A stretch of 64,000 bases of DNA, taken from contig NZ_JAPDSH010000007.1 in assembly GCF_029143285.1 (NCBI RefSeq), forward strand, positions 78,676-142,675, read 5' to 3'. The first letter of the stretch is position 1; each line of letters starts with the position of its first letter. The notes under the pieces were generated by a model, which was not told where the DNA came from, did no database searches, and was given only the letters and a program-made list of their open reading frames with translations. Of the stretch, positions 55,261 to 63,984 are shown piece by piece. The stretch comes from Vagococcus proximus (GTDB lineage: Bacteria > Bacillota > Bacilli > Lactobacillales > Vagococcaceae). Position numbers and translations under genes: made by a program.

Positions 55261-56007
55261 ATGAAAACATTAGTTAATTTTAGAGATATTGGTGGAATTA
55301 AGACGCAAGATGGAAAAGAAGTAGTGACAGGTAAATTATTTAGAAGTGGTGAGATTGTAAAACTCTCTGAAGCAGATAAAAAAGAATTTACGGATACATA
55401 CGGGATTAAAACGATTATTGATTTTAGAGGCGAGCAAGAAGTGTCAGAACGTCCAGATGATAGTATACCAGGGGTTTCTTATGTCAATATAGATATTATG
55501 CGTGATTCAAAAGGAAATACAGCAAGTTTTGACGATTTAGTAGCAGTGAAAGAGTCCTCTAAAGAACAAATGGAAAAAATTTATTATGATATGATTACAA
55601 CAGAATCTGGTCGTCATGGTTATAAAGAATTTTTAGAGACAATCGTAAAAGACGATGAACCGATTATTTTCCATTGTTTTGCAGGGAAAGACAGAACAGG
55701 CTTAGGGGCCGCACTTGTTTTGGGCGTGTTGGGTGTGTCTGAAGATGAGATAAAGCGTGATTATTTAAAAACAAATGAACAAAGACGTGAAGCCAATGCT
55801 CAAATTGTTGCAGAGTTAAGAGCAAAAGGAATGACAGAAGAACAATTAGAAGAAATCTTAGTGATGATGACTGTCGACTTATCATATTTAGAAGTGGCTC
55901 GTGATGCGATTACTGAAAATTATGGTTCGTTAGAAGACTATGTCTATAACGGTTTAGGTGTAGAACCTTCTGTTATTGCTAAATTGAAGCAACTTTATTT
56001 AAAGTAA
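55261..56007 (+). CDS. Tyrosine-protein phosphatase, IphP/Y_phosphatase3 type
   Basis: This 248-residue phosphatase has the CX5R signature HCFAGKDRTG with an N-terminal NFRDIGGIKT motif, both typical of the IphP-like group found in lactic acid bacteria. It probably removes phosphate from tyrosine or phosphoinositide-like substrates. No signal peptide is seen, so it acts in the cytoplasm unless exported otherwise. AGAGGGTGA precedes the ATG. Confidence 0.9.
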   Translation: MKTLVNFRDIGGIKTQDGKEVVTGKLFRSGEIVKLSEADKKEFTDTYGIKTIIDFRGEQEVSERPDDSIPGVSYVNIDIMRDSKGNTASFDDLVAVKESSKEQMEKIYYDMITTESGRHGYKEFLETIVKDDEPIIFHCFAGKDRTGLGAALVLGVLGVSEDEIKRDYLKTNEQRREANAQIVAELRAKGMTEEQLEEILVMMTVDLSYLEVARDAITENYGSLEDYVYNGLGVEPSVIAKLKQLYLK

Positions 56008-56011
56008 CTAT

Positions 56012-56046
56012 AAAAAGACTTTCCTAAATAATGGAGAGTCTTTTTC
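56012..56046 (+). terminator. Rho-independent terminator after the phosphatase
   Basis: AAAAAGACTTTCC and GGAGAGTCTTTTT arms with one G-T pair and an 8-base loop, followed by T-rich sequence. Confidence 0.82.
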
Positions 56047-56099
56047 TTTTAAGGTAAGATAGAAGCGGAGTAGAAATGTTAAGAAAGAAGTTGTGTTAA

Positions 56100-57482
56100 A
56101 TGGAAGAAATAAGACTGATTAATACGAATGACTTACATTCGCATTTTGAAAATTGGCCTAAGATAAGACGTTATTTTAATCAACAGCAACAACTGTCTGA
56201 AAATGAAGGACATACAACGATTAGTATTGATTTAGGTGATTTTTCAGACCGTGTTCATCCGCTAACAGAAGCGACAAATGGGCAAGCAAACACAATGTTG
56301 ATGAATCAAGCTAATTACGATCTTGCAACAATCGGGAATAATGAAGGAATCGGAAATAGTCAAAAAGATTTAAATCATCTGTATGATAAAGCAGAATTTA
56401 CTGTTGTTTTAGGAAATGTAAAAGATATAAAAACAGGGAAACAGCCAGACTGGGCGAAACCATATGAGATTATAGAAAGTAAAGAAGGGACTAAATTAGG
56501 TTTTATCGGGTTAACGGCACCTTATCCGCTGACTTATAATCCAAGTGGTTGGGATATTTTAACAGTGGCAGAGAGTTTGCCACCTTTGCTTAATGAATTA
56601 ACCCCACAAGTAGATGTTATTATTCTATTGTCTCATTTAGGTTTACCAACAGATCGTGAGATAGCTAAGCATTATCCTGAGATTTCGGTTATATTAGGTG
56701 CTCATACACATCATTTATTAGAAAATGGTGAAACTATAGGGGAGACATTACTAACCGGAGCGGGAAAATTCGGTAGATACATCGGAGAAACGCGTCTTCA
56801 GATTAAGGATAAGCAAGTGATAGCTAAAGAAACACTAGCGATACCTATCTCGACTTTACCTGAAATAGAATCTGATGAGTTTGAAATAAGCGAGTACTGG
56901 CAAAAAGGTGAAATACTATTATCTGAGACGCGATTAGCTGACTTAACTGAACCGCTTAATTTAACTGATCCAAATAAGGACTATGAAACGTTAGGTTCTG
57001 TTTGTCTAGAGGCTTTAAAAGAAGAAGCGGGTACGGAGGTCGCTTTACTTAATACAGGATTATTTTTGGGGGCACTAGGTAAAGGAGAAGTTAATGCTTT
57101 AATGCTCCATAGATGTTTACCGCATCCCATACATTTAGTTCGTGTAACCTTAAAAGGAAAAGACTTGCTTAAATTTTTAACAAGTATTGAAGAGCAACGT
57201 TCCAAATTAAAAGAGCATCCTATTGTTGGAATGGGCTTTCGAGGAAAAGTATTTGGTGAGATTATATATTCAGGTATTACGAAGAATGAGGAAAAGCAAT
57301 TTTTATGGTTAGGACAAAAGGTAGACCCGAAGAGAGATTATACCTTTACAACTGTTGACCACTTAGTATTTATTAAGTATTTTCCAGTATTACTAGCAAA
57401 GGGAAAAATAGACTTTTTATTCCCAGCCTTTTTAAGACAAGTTCTAGGGCAGTATTTACAGACCCACTATTCAATAGAATAA
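56100..57482 (+). CDS. Metallophosphoesterase/5'-nucleotidase family protein, YunD-like
   Basis: This 460-residue protein has an N-terminal metallophosphatase domain (NTNDLHSHFENW, DLGDFSDR, TIGNNEG, HLGLPTD, GAHTHH) and a C-terminal 5'-nucleotidase domain. The usual GNHE/D motif reads GNNEG, a notable change in a metal/catalytic position. There is no signal peptide, unlike secreted 5'-nucleotidases, so it is cytoplasmic like B. subtilis YunD. It leads a yunD-yutD-yutF run. Confidence 0.87.
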   Translation: MEEIRLINTNDLHSHFENWPKIRRYFNQQQQLSENEGHTTISIDLGDFSDRVHPLTEATNGQANTMLMNQANYDLATIGNNEGIGNSQKDLNHLYDKAEFTVVLGNVKDIKTGKQPDWAKPYEIIESKEGTKLGFIGLTAPYPLTYNPSGWDILTVAESLPPLLNELTPQVDVIILLSHLGLPTDREIAKHYPEISVILGAHTHHLLENGETIGETLLTGAGKFGRYIGETRLQIKDKQVIAKETLAIPISTLPEIESDEFEISEYWQKGEILLSETRLADLTEPLNLTDPNKDYETLGSVCLEALKEEAGTEVALLNTGLFLGALGKGEVNALMLHRCLPHPIHLVRVTLKGKDLLKFLTSIEEQRSKLKEHPIVGMGFRGKVFGEIIYSGITKNEEKQFLWLGQKVDPKRDYTFTTVDHLVFIKYFPVLLAKGKIDFLFPAFLRQVLGQYLQTHYSIE

Positions 57483-57528
57483 AAAAGGGATATAATGAAA
57501 GAGATTAAAAAATTAGGTGGTGAAACGA

Positions 57529-58212
57529 ATGGCAGAAGAAATAAAAGAACAAACTGAAAAAAGTGTAGACAGCGAGTTGGAACAAACGACTCAAGAAGTG
57601 GAGTCAATAGAAGAGGATGCTGCGCCTAAACCAAAAGAGAAAAAAGCCCGTGCAGTAATGTTACCAGATGGTGATATTATGGTGGATGAATGCCGTTATC
57701 GTCTCGTTAAGAATTACAGAGAAAGTTTTGATATTGAGTTGTTTAATGATAGATATAGTGATGTTTTAAATCGTTATGAATTTATCGTGGGTGATATGGG
57801 ATTTGAACAATTACGTTTAAAAGGTTTTTTTGCCAATAGTCAGAAAAAAATGCCCGTTGAACAGCGTATCGGCTCACTACAAGATTATTTGTATGAGTAC
57901 TGTAATTTCGGATGTGCGTATTTTATTCTTGAACGATTAGGTGTACATCCTGTACAAGAGAATAATCGTAGTAATCGTAATAAACGTAACAACAAACGCA
58001 ATAAGCCAAAACAACAAGGCGCTCATATTCAAGAAAAACGCGGTAAGGCAGATACTTTTGACAAAAAAGGAAAGCCTAAAACACCCATTAAAAATAAGCG
58101 TCCTTATGAGCCTAAGAGAACAGGTGGCAAGGATGCTCCTCAATCAAAGCAAGTTAAACCGGCAAGTGTTCCGGAAAAACGCAATTTTACAATTAGACAA
58201 AAAAGTGAATAA
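57529..58212 (+). CDS. YutD family protein with extended basic tail
   Basis: The conserved YutD domain spans about residues 45-145 (MVDECRYRLVKNYRESFD, FIVGDMGFEQLRLKGFF and CAYFILERLGVHP). It is flanked by an acidic N-terminus and a long Lys/Asn/Arg-rich C-terminal tail (about 150-227) that looks disordered and could bind RNA. Function is unknown. ATG 57529 is chosen because AGGTGGTG lies upstream. It is co-directional with and close to the HAD gene. Confidence 0.87.
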   Translation: MAEEIKEQTEKSVDSELEQTTQEVESIEEDAAPKPKEKKARAVMLPDGDIMVDECRYRLVKNYRESFDIELFNDRYSDVLNRYEFIVGDMGFEQLRLKGFFANSQKKMPVEQRIGSLQDYLYEYCNFGCAYFILERLGVHPVQENNRSNRNKRNNKRNKPKQQGAHIQEKRGKADTFDKKGKPKTPIKNKRPYEPKRTGGKDAPQSKQVKPASVPEKRNFTIRQKSE

Positions 58213-58227
58213 GTTAGAGGTGTAAGT

Positions 58228-58998
58228 ATGACAAAAGCATATAAAGGTTACTTAATTGATTTGGATGGGACGATTTATTTAGGAAAAGAACCTATTCCAG
58301 CAGGCAAACGATTTGTTGAAAGACTTCAAGCGAAAGACATTCCATATTTATTTGTAACGAATAATACGACTAAGCAACCAGCGGTTGTACGTGATCGATT
58401 AGAAAATGAATTCGGGATTGTTGTGCCAGAGTCTACAATCTATACGGCCTCTTTAGCGACCGTAGATTATATGAATACTTGTGGCAAGGGAAATAGCGTT
58501 TTTGTCATTGGTGAAGCAGGTCTTATTTCAGCTATCGAAGAAGCTGGTTATGTGGTCGATGAAGAAAATCCTGATTATGTGGTTGTTGGTTTAGACAGTC
58601 AGGTTACCTATGAAAAATTAGCAACAGCAACGTTAGCTATTCAAAAAGGAGCACACTTTATTGGAACTAATCCTGATAAAAATATCCCAACGGAACGTGG
58701 ATTAGTTCCTGGTGCAGGGAGCTTATTAGCATTACTAGAAACGGCAACACGAGTAAAACCTGTTATTATGGGGAAACCAGAGGCCGTGATTATGGACGCA
58801 GCTGTCTCTAAAATGGGTTTTGCTAGAGATGAGGTCGTGATGGTAGGGGATAATTATGAAACGGATATTAAGTCCGGTATTAATAACGGAATCGATAGCC
58901 TGCTTGTTTTAACAGGATTTACTCAAAAAGAAGATGTCGCTAACCTATCTATCGCACCAACTCATATAATAGATAGCTTGGATGAGTGGGAAGTCTAA
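58228..58998 (+). CDS. HAD family phosphatase, NagD/YutF type
   Basis: This 256-residue HAD phosphatase has motif [10 protein letters not shown], motif [10 protein letters not shown], the GKPEAVIMD motif III region and motif [16 protein letters not shown]. It is the C2-capped NagD type (TIGR01457-like). The substrate is likely a small sugar phosphate or nucleotide. Its stop TAA overlaps the ATG of the next gene by one base (TAATG). Confidence 0.92.
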   Translation: MTKAYKGYLIDLDGTIYLGKEPIPAGKRFVERLQAKDIPYLFVTNNTTKQPAVVRDRLENEFGIVVPESTIYTASLATVDYMNTCGKGNSVFVIGEAGLISAIEEAGYVVDEENPDYVVVGLDSQVTYEKLATATLAIQKGAHFIGTNPDKNIPTERGLVPGAGSLLALLETATRVKPVIMGKPEAVIMDAAVSKMGFARDEVVMVGDNYETDIKSGINNGIDSLLVLTGFTQKEDVANLSIAPTHIIDSLDEWEV

Positions 58999-59633
58999 TG
59001 ACGAAGACAAGGCTGTCAACAGCAATCGGTTGGATTTGCTTGTTTCTATTTATAATTACATTGGTTATTACGCTGACGATAAATGCTTATCCACTGTATG
59101 TATGGGAAGTGACTCATCTCCAACTATTAGATTACGTTGATTTATCGAAGGGTGATCTATTAAAAAATTATCGTGAATTGATGGGTTATTTAAATCTCCC
59201 ATGGCGAAGTGCATTAGTCTTATCTGATTTCCCGGTATCGGAATCAGGTGCGCTTCACTTTTATGAAGTGAAAAAGTTATTTATGCTTAATTATGGTGTG
59301 CTTTTTGTGACAGTTATACCAGCATTAGCTTTTTTATATGCACTAGCCAAAGAATCTCGTTTGTGGCAATTAGTGAGACCTTTCCAGGTTGGTGCGATGG
59401 TTCCTGTTATAATGGGATTCTTAATGTTAGTTGGTTTCAATCAATTTTTTGTTGGGTTTCATCAGTTATTTTTTGATAATGATGCGTGGTTATTCGATCC
59501 ACGAACAGATCCAATTATTAATGTCTTGCCACAAGAGTACTTCATGCACTGTTTTGTTTTAGGTTTTACTTTGCTTGAAGTGATCTTTATTATTGGAATT
59601 GTAGTTGGTCGTCGTCAATTTAATCGTAAATAA
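58998..59633 (+). CDS. DUF1461 (TIGR01906) integral membrane protein
   Basis: This 211-residue protein has about four membrane segments (about 12-34, 92-115, 128-152 and 180-205). An external region holds YVDLSKGDLLKNYRELMGYL and the conserved ALHFYEVKKLF. This pattern is typical of TIGR01906/DUF1461 proteins found beside YutF in lactic acid bacteria. Function is unknown. The start overlaps the HAD stop by one base, so translation is coupled. Confidence 0.88.
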   Translation: MTKTRLSTAIGWICLFLFIITLVITLTINAYPLYVWEVTHLQLLDYVDLSKGDLLKNYRELMGYLNLPWRSALVLSDFPVSESGALHFYEVKKLFMLNYGVLFVTVIPALAFLYALAKESRLWQLVRPFQVGAMVPVIMGFLMLVGFNQFFVGFHQLFFDNDAWLFDPRTDPIINVLPQEYFMHCFVLGFTLLEVIFIIGIVVGRRQFNRK

Positions 59634-59662
59634 AAAACAGACTCAGTGGAGTCTGTTTTTTT
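59632..59662. terminator. Bidirectional terminator between the DUF1461 gene and pgpA
   Basis: AAAAAACAGACTC and GAGTCTGTTTTTT arms with a 4-base loop. Confidence 0.92.
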
Positions 59663-59670
59663 ATTTACGA

Positions 59671-60165
59671 TTATTTGTCGTCCTCAACAGCGTGAGCAAT
59701 ACGACTTGCCGCGGCAGCAGCAATAGCACCAACGATATCATCTAAGAACGTATGAACATTTTGACCATCATGGATGTTTAGTTTTTCTAAAATGCCAGGT
59801 TTCACTTTATCGATATAGCCATAATTAGTAAAGCCGATTGAACCATAGACGTTCACGATAGAGAGGGCCATGATTTCATCAATACCATACAGTCCTTTGT
59901 CTTCACTTAAAATTTCTTGCAGAGGGCTAAGTAGTTTTCCTTCTTCCGCTAAGATATCCAGTTGAATTCCTGTCACAATTGTATTTTGGACTTCACGTTT
60001 TTTTAAAACAGCACGAACATTTTCGTTGCAGTCTTCTAATGTTAAGCCAGGAACATAGTCTTTTTGTAAAAAGAGGACCAATTCTCCAATATCAGAGATG
60101 GTAACGCCACGCTGTTCTAATAAATCTAATGATGTTTGTTCTAATAAGTTTTTATCTACACTCAT
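59671..60165 (-). CDS. pgpA: Phosphatidylglycerophosphatase A family protein (YutG-like)
   Basis: This 164-residue protein is the soluble PgpA form of Firmicutes. It has MALSIVNVYGSIGFTNYGYID and the C-terminal HTFLDDIVGAIAAAAASRI segment. In E. coli PgpA dephosphorylates phosphatidylglycerophosphate; the Firmicutes form lacks clear membrane segments except the C-terminal alanine-rich helix, so its substrate is less certain. It is a single gene convergent with DUF1461. Confidence 0.85.
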   Translation of the reverse strand: MSVDKNLLEQTSLDLLEQRGVTISDIGELVLFLQKDYVPGLTLEDCNENVRAVLKKREVQNTIVTGIQLDILAEEGKLLSPLQEILSEDKGLYGIDEIMALSIVNVYGSIGFTNYGYIDKVKPGILEKLNIHDGQNVHTFLDDIVGAIAAAAASRIAHAVEDDK

Positions 60166-60243
60166 TTCTAAGACCTTCTTTCTAACCTACGTTTTTCATA
60201 GTAATAGTACGTGTTTTGTAAGTTATTTGCAAGAAAAAAACTA

Positions 60244-61257
60244 CTAGGGTGTTAATTTACCATCGGCAAAAACACTTGTGCTATGGGCAGGTTGAGTACG
60301 AATAGTAGGTTCGATATAATGTAGCGCGTTATTAACAGCTGTTGGTGCTTCTCCAAATCCTGTAGCGATTAATTTAACTTTGCCATCATAAGAACAAATA
60401 TCACCAGCAGCATAAACGCCTGGAATGTTAGTCGACATATCACTGTTAACCTTGATGGATTGACGGGCAAGGTCAAGATTCCAATCATTCATACCGCCTA
60501 AATGTGAAACAAAACCATAGCTAACGATAAGATGGTCGGCTAGTAGGGGTTCTTCTTCAGCAGTTTTGGGATTTGTAATGGTAATGGACTCAAGAGTTAT
60601 ATTGTCTCTAGTAGTGCAGTCGCTAATAACGTAAGGTGTTTTGATAACAACGTTGGACTCTTCAAGTTGTTGTAGGCTATGTTCATGAGCTCTGAATGCA
60701 GGACGTCGGTGGACTAGAGTCACCGATTTTGCAATAGGTTCTAGCATTAAGGCCCAATCTACGGCCGAATCACCACCTCCACAGAGTATAATATCTTTAT
60801 CTTTAAATGTCTGAGCATTAGGGATGAAGTAGTGAATTGATTTTTCTTCTAAAGAAGTAGGGTAATCTACTTGTAATTTACGTGGCTGAAAGGCCCCATT
60901 TCCTGCAGTGATAATGACACTTTTAGTATAATGCTCTCCTTTTTCTGAAATGAGTTTTAATGTACCATCTGCTTGAGGGTGCAGTTCGGTGACCTCCTCA
61001 TTTAAACACACAGTGTGATCGAAAGATGACATCTGTTTGGTAAGGTTAGCAATTAAATCCTTGGCTTTAATAGTAGGGTACCCTGGAATATCGTAAATTT
61101 CCTTATCTGGATAAAGTAGATTGAGTTGACCACCTAATTCGGGTAAACTCTCGATTAGTTTGGTTTTAGCTTGCCTCATGCCAGCATAAAAAGCGGCGTA
61201 AAGTCCAGCGGGACCACCCCCTATAATTGTTATATCAAAAATCTCATGTTGAGACAT
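60244..61257 (-). CDS. Ferredoxin-NADP+ reductase, thioredoxin reductase-like (YumC type)
   Basis: This 337-residue flavoprotein has an FAD motif GGGPAGLYAAFYAGMR near the N-terminus, an NADPH motif GGGDSAVDWAL in the middle and the FAD motif YAAGDICSYDGKVKLIATGFGEA near the end (quoted in part). It lacks the CxxC of true thioredoxin reductases, which marks YumC-type ferredoxin/flavodoxin reductases. ATG 61257 is chosen because GGAGGAAT precedes it; the upstream 25 codons do not look coding. Confidence 0.9.
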   Translation of the reverse strand: MSQHEIFDITIIGGGPAGLYAAFYAGMRQAKTKLIESLPELGGQLNLLYPDKEIYDIPGYPTIKAKDLIANLTKQMSSFDHTVCLNEEVTELHPQADGTLKLISEKGEHYTKSVIITAGNGAFQPRKLQVDYPTSLEEKSIHYFIPNAQTFKDKDIILCGGGDSAVDWALMLEPIAKSVTLVHRRPAFRAHEHSLQQLEESNVVIKTPYVISDCTTRDNITLESITITNPKTAEEEPLLADHLIVSYGFVSHLGGMNDWNLDLARQSIKVNSDMSTNIPGVYAAGDICSYDGKVKLIATGFGEAPTAVNNALHYIEPTIRTQPAHSTSVFADGKLTP

Positions 61258-61419
61258 AATTATTCCTCCATTCGTTAGAACATATGTGTTACTAGTAATC
61301 AGTATAAAATAATTATAGGAATTACAACACAAATTTGATTTACTAAGAGAAAGTGATAGAAAAAAAGGATTAAATTCGGTATGATGGATGAGTATAAAAA
61401 ACTAGGAGGTATAGAGATT

Positions 61420-62004
61420 ATGACATTTCCACAATTAGATTTAGAAAACACAAAAGGTACTGTTGTGACATTAAAAACTAACAGAGGTGATATGACGTTT
61501 AAATTATTTGACGAAATAGCCCCTAAGACAGTGGCAAATTTTGTCGGTTTAGCAAAACAAGGTTATTACGATGGTGTTATTTTCCACCGTGTTATCCCTG
61601 ATTTCATGATTCAAGGAGGCGACCCAACAGGAACAGGTATGGGTGGTGAAAGTATTTACGGCTCAAGTTTTGAAGATGAATTTTCAAGAGACGTATTCAA
61701 CTTACGTGGTGCGTTATCAATGGCCAATGCTGGTCCTAATACAAACGGGAGTCAATTCTTTATCGTTCAAAACCAAAATATGCCTAAAAATATGTTAGGT
61801 CAAATGAAAGACGCTGGTTTCCCAGAAGAAATCATTAATGAATACGCTAAAGGTGGTACGCCTCATTTGGATCACCGTCATACAGTTTTTGGTCATATCA
61901 TGGAAGGGATGTCAGTAGTTGATGATATTGCCGGAGTTCAACGTGGACCACAAGATAAACCATTATACGATGTAGTTATTGAATCAGTAGAAGTAACAGA
62001 ATAA
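61420..62004 (+). CDS. Cyclophilin-type peptidyl-prolyl cis-trans isomerase
   Basis: This 194-residue protein has the cyclophilin core: [41 protein letters not shown] and [11 protein letters not shown]. It speeds proline isomerisation in cytoplasmic proteins, as no signal peptide is present. An insert (about 135-155, [20 protein letters not shown]) is usual in lactic acid bacteria. ATG 61420 is chosen because AGGAGGTATAGAG lies upstream. Confidence 0.93.
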   Translation: MTFPQLDLENTKGTVVTLKTNRGDMTFKLFDEIAPKTVANFVGLAKQGYYDGVIFHRVIPDFMIQGGDPTGTGMGGESIYGSSFEDEFSRDVFNLRGALSMANAGPNTNGSQFFIVQNQNMPKNMLGQMKDAGFPEEIINEYAKGGTPHLDHRHTVFGHIMEGMSVVDDIAGVQRGPQDKPLYDVVIESVEVTE

Positions 62005-62039
62005 AAAATCTAAACTTTAATGTGTTAAGGAGGATTTCT

Positions 62040-62897
62040 ATGTTATTTGGAGCAATCGAAGCAGGTGGCACAAAATTTGTTTGTGCGGTCAGCGATAAAG
62101 AATTAAATATACTTGAAAGAGTAAGTATTCCGACGACTGTGCCGGAAGAAACAATGGCAGAGGTATTTGCTTTCTTTGATAAACATGATGTTGTATCGAT
62201 TGGTGTAGGATCATTTGGTCCGATTGATGTCAATAAAAAATCTAAAACATACGGTTATGTTACGACAACCCCTAAAAAAGGTTGGACTAACTATAATTTC
62301 TTAGGAGCACTTAAAGAACGTTACGATATCCCGGTTGCTTGGACAACAGACGTCAATGCTGCTGCATACGGCGAATTGAAAAAAGGTGCTGCTGTAGGCA
62401 AAGATAGCTGCCTTTATTTAACGGTTGGAACAGGCATTGGTGGTGGCGTTGTAATTGACGGGAAAATTATCAATGGTTATGGTCATCCAGAAGTAGGGCA
62501 TATCATAGTTAAACGTCATCCAGAAGATACGTATGAAGGGACATGTCCGTTCCATAAAGATTGCTTAGAAGGTGTGGCTGCAGGCCCGTCTTTAGAAAAA
62601 CGTTATGGTGTTAAAGGTCATGAATTAGAACCAACACATAAAGCTTGGGAGATTGAAGCGTATTATTTAGCGCAAGCTATAATGAATTACACGCTAGTCT
62701 TATCCCCAGAGATGATTATCTTCGGTGGTGGTGTAATGAAACAACAGCAGCTATTCCCACTAATGAGAGAATCATACACAAAACAAGTGAATGGGTATGT
62801 CGCAACACCCGAATTGGAGGACTACATTGTCCCGTGTGCATTAGGTGATAATGCAGGAATTACAGGGTGTTTACTGTTAGCAATGGAAGAAATTTAA
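62040..62897 (+). CDS. scrK: ROK family fructokinase
   Basis: This 285-residue sugar kinase opens FGAIEAGGTKFVCAV, an ATP-binding ROK motif, with TVGTGIGGGVVIDG in the middle. A zinc site is formed by GHIIVKRHPED, CPFHKDCLEG and the following residues, as in Bacillus YdhR fructokinase. It probably phosphorylates fructose (perhaps mannose) to the 6-phosphate. AAGGAGGA precedes the ATG. It follows the cyclophilin gene by 35 bases with no terminator between. Confidence 0.88.
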   Translation: MLFGAIEAGGTKFVCAVSDKELNILERVSIPTTVPEETMAEVFAFFDKHDVVSIGVGSFGPIDVNKKSKTYGYVTTTPKKGWTNYNFLGALKERYDIPVAWTTDVNAAAYGELKKGAAVGKDSCLYLTVGTGIGGGVVIDGKIINGYGHPEVGHIIVKRHPEDTYEGTCPFHKDCLEGVAAGPSLEKRYGVKGHELEPTHKAWEIEAYYLAQAIMNYTLVLSPEMIIFGGGVMKQQQLFPLMRESYTKQVNGYVATPELEDYIVPCALGDNAGITGCLLLAMEEI

Positions 62898-62932
62898 AAA
62901 AGAAACCTCTTATACTTAAGAGGTTTCTTTTT
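62896..62932 (+). terminator. Rho-independent terminator after the fructokinase
   Basis: AAAAAGAAACCTCTTA and TAAGAGGTTTCTTTTT are perfect arms with a 5-base loop. Confidence 0.93.
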
Positions 62933-63002
62933 CATTTCACTTTTAAATGATATAACGTATAATAGGATACGCGATTAAAACATAGAAGGGTGGTAACTTG
63001 AT

Positions 63003-63371
63003 ATGGAATATAAGATTGGTATGGAATTAGAAGGAACAGTAACAGGTGTACAAACATACGGAGCGTTTGTTTCTTTAGATAAAACGACTCAAGGATTAAT
63101 ACATATTTCCGAAGTAAAACATGGTTTTATAAAGAATATAGGTGATGTATTGACTACTGGAGATAAAATTAAAGTGAAAATTATTGATATTGATGATTAT
63201 TCAAAAAAAATTAGCTTGTCAATGAGAGCTCTAGAGCCTTATGCTAGCCAAAATCAAGCGAAATACAAAAAATATTTTACAAATAAACGTAAGAAAATAG
63301 GGTTTCAAAGTATTGAAGAGATGCTTCCTAATTGGATCAATGAAAACATGAAAGAACTTACAGGAAAATAA
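63003..63371 (+). CDS. S1 RNA-binding domain protein, CvfD/YugI-like
   Basis: This 122-residue protein has one S1 domain (about residues 4-75: GMELEGTVTGVQTYGAFVSL, ISEVKHGFIKNIGDVL, IDIDDYSKKISLSMRAL) and a basic C-terminal tail. Homologues in streptococci (CvfD) and Bacillus (general stress protein 13) affect ribosome-related gene expression. GAAGGGTGG precedes the ATG. Confidence 0.88.
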   Translation: MEYKIGMELEGTVTGVQTYGAFVSLDKTTQGLIHISEVKHGFIKNIGDVLTTGDKIKVKIIDIDDYSKKISLSMRALEPYASQNQAKYKKYFTNKRKKIGFQSIEEMLPNWINENMKELTGK

Positions 63372-63446
63372 TTGTGTTATTTTCTTGAAAATGTGCTATC
63401 ATATTTTTAGAATACTGAATCTTATTTGAAAATAGAGGTGGATATT

Positions 63447-63815
63447 TTGAGTTGCCAATTAGTTGCAGGAACAGTGATTTTAAATACTGAGGACGGTAAT
63501 AAAAAATTTTTAGTTAAGAAAGAAAGTCAAACTTTTGATTTTGTAACAACTGAAATGAATGAAGAAATAACAAGTTTAGCGACTATTTTGCAAGAGTTGA
63601 AATTAAACGCATTACTTGATGTTAATTTGATTGATTTAGTAGAACTAACTAATATAACAATTGATGATAAAAAAATGCCATTATTTGTTTTTGAAATGTC
63701 AGAAAAACATGAATCACACGCCGAAACAATTCAAGATGACTTTGCTTGGGAAAGCCCAAAGGTTATGAGGGATGTTTTAGCGAGATTTAATATTTCTGGT
63801 GTACCTCTATTTTGA
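63447..63815 (+). CDS. Hypothetical protein, possibly a degenerate Nudix-like fold
   Basis: This 122-residue protein begins MSCQLVAGTVILNTEDGNKKFLVKKES and continues with a helix (SLATILQELKLNALLD) and a strand (KKMPLFVFEMSE). The strand order hints at a Nudix-like fold without the Nudix box, but I do not recognise a family. TTG 63447 is the likely start since AGAGGTGG lies six bases upstream; no ATG is available. It is followed by large palindromes. Confidence 0.65.
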   Translation: MSCQLVAGTVILNTEDGNKKFLVKKESQTFDFVTTEMNEEITSLATILQELKLNALLDVNLIDLVELTNITIDDKKMPLFVFEMSEKHESHAETIQDDFAWESPKVMRDVLARFNISGVPLF

Positions 63816-63846
63816 TTAAAAATAACTTTAAGTTATTTTTAATCAA
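63812..63846. repeat. 35-base near-perfect palindrome overlapping the stop codon
   Basis: Arms TTGATTAAAAATAACTT and AAGTTATTTTTAATCAA are perfect 17-mers around a single T. It begins within the stop codon of the preceding gene and could act as a bidirectional terminator, but there is no separate T tract outside the arms. Confidence 0.85.
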
Positions 63847-63852
63847 TGGTTG

Positions 63853-63886
63853 CGTTTATTAATATAACATGTTATATTAATAAACG
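63853..63886. repeat. 34-base perfect uninterrupted palindrome
   Basis: Arms CGTTTATTAATATAACA and TGTTATATTAATAAACG are exact reverse complements with no loop. It lies 6 bases after the previous palindrome and about 50 bases before a strong promoter. Confidence 0.9.
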
Positions 63887-63931
63887 TTGTTACGACATGT
63901 AGCACAAACGAAAAAAACTTTTTTCAAAAAG

Positions 63932-63968
63932 TAGTTGACGACATCAACTAATCATGATATTATGATTA
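63932..63968 (+). promoter_or_regulatory. Strong promoter embedded in two inverted repeats
   Basis: TTGACG (63935-63940) and TATTAT (63958-63963) are separated by exactly 17 bases. The -35 lies in TAGTTGA-N5-TCAACTA (63932-63950) and the -10 in TAATCAT-N6-ATGATTA (63949-63968). This is the layout expected of a repressed promoter. AAGG at 63976 and ATG at 63985 suggest a gene begins at the window edge. Confidence 0.65.
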
Positions 63969-63984
63969 AGTTGCTAAGGCGACA

